Source of the DNA: Armatimonadota bacterium
GTDB taxonomy: Bacteria > Armatimonadota > JADLDR01
DNA length: 39,809 nucleotides
Direction of reading: 5' to 3'
NCBI GenBank assembly: GCA_020846535.1
Contig: JADLDR010000178.1
Coordinates: 1-39,809 of the forward strand
The notes beneath the pieces were generated by a model. That model saw nothing but the letters and a program-made list of their open reading frames with translations. It did not search any database and was not told the origin of the DNA. Shown one piece after another: positions 25,603 to 32,298 of this stretch; position 1 is the first letter of the stretch, and each line of letters starts with the position of its first letter. A program made the position numbers and the translations under genes.

Positions 25603-26853
25603 TTACCCCGGGAGCAAAGCCCCCTTGTCATCGAAGCGAAGCGGATTCGGTTCGCCGATAAAGCAGACGGCAGGGTAGCGGGCCGCCTCCTCAAGCAGCG
25701 GCTCGGAGACGTGCATCTCATCGATATGCAGGGTGTCTTTGATGCGGACGATCCGGAGGTCCTGCGGGCGCTTGCGGCGGTTGTGGTCGGCGCAGGCTTC
25801 CAGGAGCGCCCGGTCGTTCGGGAGGGTGACCGGAACCTTCATCCGGTCGAGGAACCCGCTGACCAGAGCATTGATCAGGGTCACCTGCCAGTCGATTTTA
25901 TCGATCAGACGCTGCACCGTGAAATCGGCGAACCCCAGTCCGACCCCGTTGCCGTGGGTCGCCTCGGTCAGATCGAGTACCGCCAAAGTATGCACCCTGG
26001 GCCGCCTGACCCAATTTTCGCCCTGAATGCAGACCCGCCCCATGATATTGGGGTCCATCCCTCCCCCGCTGATATCCTTGCCCATCTTCTCCACGATCAG
26101 GACATCGATATCCTCGAAGGGCAGGCGGGGGAAGCGACGCTTGTTCTGGCGGAGCAGCTTTTGCTCCACAGGCTCCATCGCTTCCGGCAGCACGGCGGTC
26201 AACCGGCAGGTCTCATCATAGCCGTCCTCCAGGATGCCCAGACCGAAGCGGATTTTGCCCGTCCCCAGGACGACCCGCGCCACCTGAGGCACGATCTCGC
26301 GGAGGCCGTAGGTTCCGTAGGCATGGACGGCCTCCGCCTGAAGGCGCTTGCCCATCCCGACGGCCAGCATCTTCAAAAGGCCGCTCTCGGTTTTGCCGGT
26401 AAAATCGGTATGGCGCTTGATGCGGTTGATCGCCACCACCCCGTCCGCCTCCAGGGGCGGGCGGTTCATGTAGGCCGGAACGCCGGAGGGTGTTTCCCCG
26501 ATCCGTTCGGCCTCCATGTTGGAGACGATGGGGGCCTGGAGCGCCCCTTCCGTGATGCCCAGGGAGGCAAGCACCTGCGTCTGACCTTCCGCCGTAGCCC
26601 CGCCGTGGCTGCCCATCGCGGGAAAGACAAAGGGCCGCGCACCGGCGGCCTCCAGGCAGCGCACCACCTCACGGGTGATCAGATCGATATGGGCGATGCC
26701 GCGGCTCCCCGCCGCAACCGCAATCGTTTCGCCGGGCCGTACAATCTCTTTCAAGCCGATCTGGGCCATCTCGCGGGCTATCGCGGCAGGGATATCGGAG
26801 ATGGGGCGGCTATATAACCTCTGACGGACCAAAGCCATCCGGGGAAACTCCAT
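25603..26853 (-). CDS. LarA-like lactate racemase family protein (DUF2088)
   Basis: The 416-aa protein resembles the nickel-dependent lactate racemase family: GETIAVAAGSRGIAHI and FVFPAMGSHGGATAEG at the N-terminus, then RIKRHTDFTGKTESGLLKML and IVEKMGKDISGGGMDPN. Relatives of LarA racemise or epimerise 2-hydroxy acids using a nickel-pincer nucleotide. Beside a sugar-acid kinase, the natural guess is C2 epimerisation of a four-carbon aldonate, so that one kinase can use both isomers. No larB, larC or larE gene is in the window. Of two adjacent ATGs, 26853 has the better spacing (6 nt) from GAAGGAG; a GTG at 26868 is rejected. It is the first gene of the operon. Confidence 0.82.
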   Translation of the reverse strand: MEFPRMALVRQRLYSRPISDIPAAIAREMAQIGLKEIVRPGETIAVAAGSRGIAHIDLITREVVRCLEAAGARPFVFPAMGSHGGATAEGQTQVLASLGITEGALQAPIVSNMEAERIGETPSGVPAYMNRPPLEADGVVAINRIKRHTDFTGKTESGLLKMLAVGMGKRLQAEAVHAYGTYGLREIVPQVARVVLGTGKIRFGLGILEDGYDETCRLTAVLPEAMEPVEQKLLRQNKRRFPRLPFEDIDVLIVEKMGKDISGGGMDPNIMGRVCIQGENWVRRPRVHTLAVLDLTEATHGNGVGLGFADFTVQRLIDKIDWQVTLINALVSGFLDRMKVPVTLPNDRALLEACADHNRRKRPQDLRIVRIKDTLHIDEMHVSEPLLEEAARYPAVCFIGEPNPLRFDDKGALLPG

Positions 26854-27007
26854 CATTCGCTCCTTCACTCATTCAAACAAAAAGACAGGTTATCCTGCAT
26901 ACAACAATATATACTCAGTCCGGCATAAAAATCCTGTCTGGGCGGGCGGAATTTTGTGAGGCGGAGGATCATCTCAAGGTCTCTCCAATGGCTGCCCCTT
27001 CCGTCGA
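26854..27007. other. Intergenic region upstream of the acid-sugar operon
   Basis: AGACAGG (26883-26889) and CCTGTCT (26933-26939) form an inverted pair around an AT-rich core with TATATT. This could be the operon's promoter with an operator, but no confident -35 is seen. The remainder up to the stop of the leftward pseudogene holds nothing recognisable. Confidence 0.3.
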
Positions 27008-28166
27008 TCAATACGGATAAACCATTTTCATCTGTTCCAGGATGTCTTCATAGGTTCCGTGCCACGGCTGCGCTTCAGGATAGGTCTTCCAGGGTAGCGG
27101 GAAGCGGCATAAGATTTCGACCGGGGAAAAAACCCTTTTGTCTTTCTGCTTATAAAATGTCACCAGAGGCCCGTCATGCAAATACCAGACAAAGGCCCGC
27201 GCTCGCAGGCGAGGGTACGCCTAGTGGAAAAGCGGAAGGCATTCCTCGATGTATTCTTGAATACTGTGCGGGTCTTCGCTGTAAAAGACTTCTGCAATCT
27301 CCGTTATAGGCCTCATCGCGCAGCTCGCGAATCTCCCAGCCGTCCCAGCCGCGTATGTGGCTATCCTGGACTTTATATAAGGCCTCGATACAGGCCAGCG
27401 GGTGATCGCAGGCAACTTCGCCGTAATCGCCGAAATTGGCAACCAAAGTGTTGCCTTTACCCGGTCTGGCGCATTGATCGAGGACCCACTTCCGGCAGGC
27501 GTCCCCCAGCGATCTCGCCTGCGCCAGCCAGGTGGCGCAGTGACCAGGACGGCGCTCGAATACGATAAAATGCCTGAGCAATCTGATATGATCACTCCCC
27601 GGCAAAACCATGCCTTCCATCCAGTTGTTGATATCCTTCTGAACCCCCTTGCAGTCCTGCCGGGTAGCCCTCCGGCCGATATAACGCCGCAGCGACTCCG
27701 CGATCGCCCGGTTTTCCGAAAGGGGGTGCTGGACGGCCCAAGCGAAGATCGTTCGCGCCCATTTCCAGCGGTGAGCCTGGGCCATAGATGCCAGGTTGTA
27801 GAGCAGCACGGTTTGCAGGATAGGCGGCTCACCACGCAGATAACGATCAAAGACAGCAGGCAGAGACGTCAATCTCTTGTACTGTGTGATCGCAGTGTCG
27901 AGAATGTGGTATAAAAGATCGGCCAGCATGAAGGGCGCGGTTCCATAGTGCCTATGGATGATCTGCTCGATCATCCATATCCATATTTTCTCCGAAGCCG
28001 ATTCCGATTGGCAGGTGATGTGCGCCAGCAGAAAAGAGGCGGTGACCGTATCCTCGTCCATCTGCATTAGAATCATCGCCTGGAGCTTCCGGATGGCTTC
28101 GTCTTCTGCGGAAGAGTCTTTCTGTAACAGACCGATATTTTCAGGGCTATATGATATACCATTCAT
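27008..28166 (-). pseudogene. Degraded hypothetical gene: frameshift plus internal TAG
   Basis: The intact start of this gene gives an unrecognised helical protein (WIWMIEQIIHRHYGTAPFML, ARTIFAWAVQHPLSENRAIA) with many aromatic residues. Its first frame loses protein character after RELRDEAYNG. Shifting by one base near 27303-27318 gives a sensible continuation, EIAEVFYSEDPHSIQEYIEE then CLPLFH, ending in TAG at 27221-27223. Beyond that TAG the same frame again reads as protein (ARAFVWYLHDGPLVTFYKQK, PWKTYPEAQPWHGTYEDILE, then QMKMVYPY) and stops at TGA 27008-27010. The total length is 386 codons plus one base. The gene therefore looks broken by one extra base and one nonsense change. The unrepaired first frame would end at 27174. 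It follows the DUF3841 gene by 14 nt. Confidence 0.75.
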
Positions 28167-28180
28167 GATCCTTAAAGAGC

Positions 28181-28873
28181 TTACTCCCTTTTGACCTGTG
28201 AGGTAAATTCGGTCACCGCCACCACATAGGACAGTTTCAATCTTTCAAACGTCCCCTGAATGGTGTTGGTTTCTCTCAGTTCGTCCACATCAAAGATCCG
28301 CTCCCAGCTTTTCCGCATCCGAGATTCCCACGGCTTCGGGAATGGGTTTATCCGATACGAGTCGATGCCCTGTTGCTTGAGTTCAGCCATCCAGGCATCA
28401 AGTTGGGCTTCATGCTCCGCTTCAACCAATGTGGCCGGGTAATACCAGCGATTCAAAACAAAATGCCAGTCCCCATAGGCAGAGAGGAGTACCTCCTCTT
28501 TCGGTATTGCCAACTCTATCCGCGCCCAGCGTTCGCCTTTTTCGCCGTAGTGGAATCGCTGTAATCTCAGATCCGGCTTGTAATTGTACGCCCACCAGGG
28601 ATAATAACCGTCACAACGAGGCAGGCGCAGCGCCATCTGTTCTCGCATCCAGTCATAGGCTTCCCGGTAATCATCCAGGCGTTCGACCAGCGCGGGGTCG
28701 ACTGGAAGTTCCCCGTGTCGGCTTAATCTCTCCCACACTGCCAGAGGCTTGAGCGTCCATAGGGAGTGGGTTCCGGGCTGCCGCCGGTGGAAGCGATAGG
28801 TCGCCGCACGCTCGGAAGGGCCAGAAATGCGGGGCTTTGCCGTAAAGGGATGCCGTTCATCCATCAGATACAT
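28181..28873 (-). CDS. DUF3841 domain protein
   Basis: The 230-aa protein matches the DUF3841 style: SLWTLKPLAVWERLSRHGEL, AYDWMREQMALRLP, YYPWWAYNYKPDLRLQRF and VLLSAYGDWHFVLN. The function of this family is unknown; it is rich in tryptophan and tyrosine and is soluble. ATG 28873 is preceded by AGGAG with short spacing. A gene now broken follows 14 nt later, so the two were probably an operon. Both are AT-richer than the metabolic genes around them, consistent with an accessory cassette. The long palindrome at 28971-29245 lies just upstream. Confidence 0.75.
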   Translation of the reverse strand: MYLMDERHPFTAKPRISGPSERAATYRFHRRQPGTHSLWTLKPLAVWERLSRHGELPVDPALVERLDDYREAYDWMREQMALRLPRCDGYYPWWAYNYKPDLRLQRFHYGEKGERWARIELAIPKEEVLLSAYGDWHFVLNRWYYPATLVEAEHEAQLDAWMAELKQQGIDSYRINPFPKPWESRMRKSWERIFDVDELRETNTIQGTFERLKLSYVVAVTEFTSQVKRE

Positions 28874-28970
28874 TACGCTCCTATGAGAAGGCGAAGATAT
28901 CTTTATGTTCCTTTCACTCGATCCTGTATCCCCTCGTCTCTATCATACATCAGAACCCCTGAAAAGAAAA

Positions 28971-29245
28971 GGGGCGCACGGATGTGCGCTCCATGTGTAT
29001 AAAGATAAGGTTATCTGTCCCGCAGGGGCGGGGTGCGGGGCTTTGATAGACTGTTACCTAACCCCCCCGGCCCCCTTCCCGAAACGGGAAGGGGGAGTGG
29101 ATGGTGCCGTCAATGACCGCACAGTCTACCCCTCTCCCCGTTTCGGGGAGAGGGGCCAGGGGAGAGAGGTAACCCCGCCCCCAGGAACGGATGATCTTTT
29201 ACCTTATCTGGATGCGTATGGGGCGCACATCCGTGCGCCCCTACG
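28971..29245. repeat. 275-bp long nested inverted repeat (possible MITE)
   Basis: The two ends are inverted copies. The left arm starts GGGGCGCACGGATGTGCGCT and reaches AGATAAGGT. The right arm, read from the minus strand, starts GGGGCGCACGGATGTGCGCC and also reaches AGATAAGGT; beyond the end hairpin, 20 of 26 positions match. Further in, GTTACCT...GGCCCCCTTCCCGAAACGGG (about 29055-29090) faces GTTACCT...GGCCCCTCTCCCCGAAACGG on the other strand (about 29125-29173). The arms contain their own hairpins (28971-28992, 29220-29241, CCCTTCCCGAAACGGGAAGGG). No open reading frame or transposase is inside. It separates the DUF3841 cassette from manB. Confidence 0.8.
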
Positions 29246-29267
29246 GAACAGCCAGACTCCCTTTGGC

Positions 29268-30656
29268 TCAGGCGAAGCTGCGGATCAGGCGGGTGAGTTC
29301 TTCGGTTTTTTCTTCGAGCAAGTCCCTGGAGCGGGCTTCGACATTCAGGCGGACGAGGGGTTCGGTGTTGGAGGATCGCAGGTTGAAGCGCCACTGGCCG
29401 AAGGCGATGCTGATGCCGTCCAGCCGGTCGATTTCGCCGTTTTGGTAGCGGCTCTCCACCTCGGCAATCAGTTGCCTGATCTTCTCCTGTTCGCAAGGGG
29501 TCATCTCGCGAGCGCCCCCTATGGAGAAATTGAGTTCCCCGCTGATGCAATACCGGTTCTGGTAAGGGGCGAGCAGTTCCTTGAGGGTCTTCCCGGACTC
29601 GCTGAGCAGTTCCAGCACGATCAGGGCCGGGATCATCCCGCTGTCGGCGTAGTAGTTATCGCGGAAATAGTAGTGGGCGCTCGATTCCCCGGCGAAGAGG
29701 GCGTTTTCCTCCCGCATACGCGCCTTGATGAAAGAGTGGCCCGATTTGTTGATCAGAGGAATCCCGCCGTATTTGCAGGCCACATCCAGGTTGGCCCAGA
29801 TGACGCGGGGATCGAAGATGATCTTGGCCCCGGGCCGCTTCTTGAGGGCGGATTCGGCCAGGAAGGCGGATATATAATAGCCCTCGATAAACTCGCCGTC
29901 CCCGTCCACGAAAAAGCACCGGTCCGCATCGCCGTCCCAGGCGATCCCCAGGTCGGCCTTTTCGGAAACGACACGCTCTGTCAGTTCCGTTCGGTTCTCA
30001 GGCAGCATGGGGTTTGGTTCGTGGTTGGGGAAGGAGCCGTCCGGCTCGAAATTGATGGTAACCGTCTCTAAAGGCAGGCCCGCAAAGAGGCGCTGCGCCA
30101 TATAGCCGCCCATCCCGTTTCCGGCGTCCATCACCACCTTCAGGGGCTTGATGACCTTCGGATCGATAAAGGAGAGGGCATGGGCGAGGAACTCCTCCAT
30201 GCAGTCCTTATGCTCCACGGTTCCCTTCCGGGGGCCAGGCCGGAGCGCCTTCGTTTCGAGAAGCTGCCGAATTTCGGGCAGCCCGGAGTCGCCGCTGATG
30301 GGGATGGACTTTTCGCGGACGCATTTGATGCCATTGTATTCCTTGGGGTTGTGGGAGGCGGTGACCATCGCCCCGCCGTCGTAGCCGTAGCGGGCTACCG
30401 CGAAATAATACATATCGGTGCCGATCTGCCCCAGGTGTACGACATCGGCCCCGGCCCCGGTGGCCCCTTCGGCGAACGCCCGGGCGATGGCCGGGGAGGA
30501 GAGGCGCATATCGTGCCCCAGGGCCACCTTGCCGGCCCCCAGGTATTGTGCGAAAGCATGCCCGAAATCGCGAGCGAACGTCTCATTGAAGATGTCAGGA
30601 TAGATGCCGCGGACGTCGTAGGCTTTGAACACCCGGGCGCAGTCATAAGAACTCAT
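29268..30656 (-). CDS. manB: Phosphomannomutase/phosphoglucomutase
   Basis: The enzyme interconverts hexose 6- and 1-phosphates for nucleotide-sugar synthesis. The 462-aa four-domain alpha-D-phosphohexomutase has its phosphoserine S101 in MVTASHNPKEYNG and metal loop DGDADR at 241-246. The sugar-binding loop is GESSAHYYF near 320, and the C-terminal phosphate-binding domain includes RSSNTEPLVRLNVEA. FKAYDVRGIYPD at the N-terminus is typical of the PMM/PGM group. ATG 30656 has GGAGG with 6-nt spacing. It lies 80 nt downstream of manC on the same strand; together they give GDP-mannose from mannose 6-phosphate. Confidence 0.9.
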   Translation of the reverse strand: MSSYDCARVFKAYDVRGIYPDIFNETFARDFGHAFAQYLGAGKVALGHDMRLSSPAIARAFAEGATGAGADVVHLGQIGTDMYYFAVARYGYDGGAMVTASHNPKEYNGIKCVREKSIPISGDSGLPEIRQLLETKALRPGPRKGTVEHKDCMEEFLAHALSFIDPKVIKPLKVVMDAGNGMGGYMAQRLFAGLPLETVTINFEPDGSFPNHEPNPMLPENRTELTERVVSEKADLGIAWDGDADRCFFVDGDGEFIEGYYISAFLAESALKKRPGAKIIFDPRVIWANLDVACKYGGIPLINKSGHSFIKARMREENALFAGESSAHYYFRDNYYADSGMIPALIVLELLSESGKTLKELLAPYQNRYCISGELNFSIGGAREMTPCEQEKIRQLIAEVESRYQNGEIDRLDGISIAFGQWRFNLRSSNTEPLVRLNVEARSRDLLEEKTEELTRLIRSFA

Positions 30657-30736
30657 GCCGGTCCTCCGTTGTGGATGGGATTTCGCTTCGGAAGGCGGGG
30701 AAATCGCGAGCCTGCCTCAACTATTTTACCCTTATT

Positions 30737-31801
30737 TTACAAATATTCCTCTTCCCCCTGCGATTTTAAACGCTCCACGATGGATTTCACATCCTGAGAC
30801 CTATCTTTATCCGCGATAAAGATAGCGTCCGGGGTATCGACGATCACCAGGTTTTTCAGCCCGATGGTGGCGATCAGTTTGGCGTTGGCGAAGATCAGGC
30901 AGTTTTCGTCATCGATGCCGATGTGGTGGCCGTATTCGATATTCTTGGCCGGACTTTCCCGGGCGAGGATGTCGTAGAGGTTGGCCCAGCTTCCGACATC
31001 ATCCCATCCCAGATCGGCGGGAACCACCAGCACGGAGGGCAATTGCTCGATCACGTAATCGATGGCGATAGCGGGCATCAGGCGGTATTCCTCGTCCAGT
31101 ACGCTTCGGTCGTGCCAGGCCGCCTCGATCCTCCCCAGCCGCCGGGCGATATCGGGCTGATGCTTGCCCAAAGCCCTCAGCATCGACTGAGCGTTCCAGA
31201 TGAAGTAGCTGGCGTTCCATAGGTAGTCCCCGGCAGCCAGGTACGCTTCCGCCGTCTTTAAATCGGGCTTCTCCACAAACTGGCGAACCCGGTAAACCGG
31301 CATTCCCTGCGCTTCATGCAGCGGATCGCCTACCCGGATGTAGCCGAAGCCCGTATGAGGCCGGTCCGGCTTGAGGCCGATGGTGGCGATATATTCCGGG
31401 TTCGTCTTCACCATCGCAGCCCCGGCCTGAAGCGCCTGCCGGAAATTGTCGGGCCGGGTCACCAGGTGATCGGATGCGATGGTGGCGATGGTGGCCTCTG
31501 GATCGATACGGGCGAGTGTGGTGGCGATCAGGGCCATTGCGGGTGCCGTGTTGCGGGAGTGCGGCTCGATGATGTAATGCTCCGGAGGAACCTCCGGCAA
31601 CTGCTCGCGGATGATCTCCACATAAGGCTCTATGGTGGAAATATAAAGCTTTTCATAGGAAACCATCGGCAGGACGCGGGCGACCGTCGCCTGGATCATC
31701 GTCTGATCGCCCCCGAACCGCTGGAATTGTTTGGGCTGGCTCTTCCGGCTCATCGGCCAGAGCCTCGTGCCGCTGCCGCCGGCCATTATCACCGCATACA
31801 T
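30737..31801 (-). CDS. manC: Mannose-1-phosphate guanylyltransferase
   Basis: The enzyme makes GDP-mannose from GTP and mannose 1-phosphate. The 354-aa protein has the nucleotidyltransferase signature MAGGSGTRLWPMSR then KSQPKQF at residues 6-26. RPHTGFGYIRVG, RQFVEKPDLKTAEAYL and DLGWDDVGSWANLYDI follow. It lacks the C-terminal cupin isomerase half of bifunctional enzymes. The open frame extends 20 codons upstream, but ATG 31801 has GGAGG at 5-nt spacing and aligns with the family's start. A promoter with TTGAAA and GATAAT lies just upstream, and manB follows. Confidence 0.93.
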   Translation of the reverse strand: MYAVIMAGGSGTRLWPMSRKSQPKQFQRFGGDQTMIQATVARVLPMVSYEKLYISTIEPYVEIIREQLPEVPPEHYIIEPHSRNTAPAMALIATTLARIDPEATIATIASDHLVTRPDNFRQALQAGAAMVKTNPEYIATIGLKPDRPHTGFGYIRVGDPLHEAQGMPVYRVRQFVEKPDLKTAEAYLAAGDYLWNASYFIWNAQSMLRALGKHQPDIARRLGRIEAAWHDRSVLDEEYRLMPAIAIDYVIEQLPSVLVVPADLGWDDVGSWANLYDILARESPAKNIEYGHHIGIDDENCLIFANAKLIATIGLKNLVIVDTPDAIFIADKDRSQDVKSIVERLKSQGEEEYL

Positions 31802-31832
31802 GGCTACCTCCGTCCATCGTTCTGATGGGGAT

Positions 31833-31861
31833 ATTATCGGCAATTTCCAGTGAATTTTCAA
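31833..31861 (-). promoter_or_regulatory. manC-manB promoter
   Basis: On the minus strand TTGAAA (31861-31856) and GATAAT (31838-31833) are separated by 17 bp. The -10 is 31 nt before ATG 31801. It resembles a sigma-70-type promoter. Confidence 0.65.
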
Positions 31862-32238
31862 TCCAACAGGATTTTCCTTCGCCTGCCACTGTGAAGACGC
31901 AGCGATATGGCAATCTATAATATTACATAATTAATCAGCTATAAAATTAATGTAGTCTATGAGGAGATTTAGCTTTGCGGCAATTTCCAACGTCACAAAT
32001 ATACGAGAAGGCTCTGTTCGTAGACGTTACGCCGGAGATTGCTTCGGGCTTCGCCCTCGCAGACTGCATCGATTCCACGGCTTCATCCTCGAAGCCAAGC
32101 GAAAGTCTTGTCTTATTGACGATTCATCGGGGGAACTTGTTCGACAGGCGGGCGCAGCGGGAACCATTGCTATGTTTGAGGAACCCGAGGCATCGCTATG
32201 CCCTGTTTTTATTTTATGGCCGGGGTTGAGTTCCGGGG
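31862..32238. other. Gene-free divergent region between manC and polB
   Basis: No convincing gene is seen. There is a very AT-rich stretch at about 31912-31965 and a family B repeat at 32034-32073. A weak hairpin GGCAT/ATGCC is followed by CTGTTTTT near 32189-32212. Open frames here are chance readings through the repeat. Confidence 0.5.
32034..32073 (+). repeat. Family B dispersed repeat
   Basis: The 40-nt copy GGAGATTGCTTCGGGCTTCG, then CCCTCGCAGACTGCATCGAT, matches the minus strand of 10795-10835 at all but about four positions, over 21 kb away. Both copies are intergenic. Confidence 0.75.
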
Positions 32239-32266
32239 TTGATTTCTCCCGCAGGTATGCTATAAT
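32239..32266 (+). promoter_or_regulatory. polB promoter
   Basis: TTGATT (32239-32244), a 16-bp spacer, and TATAAT (32261-32266) preceded by TGC give an extended -10. It lies 33 nt before ATG 32299. Confidence 0.75.
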
Positions 32267-32298
32267 GAGAGAAAACCTTTGCATGAAAGCGGGCCGTC

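Noticed and set aside
28971..29245. CRISPR array
   Set aside because: The repeated units are inverted hairpins with no regular spacer structure and there are no cas genes in the window.
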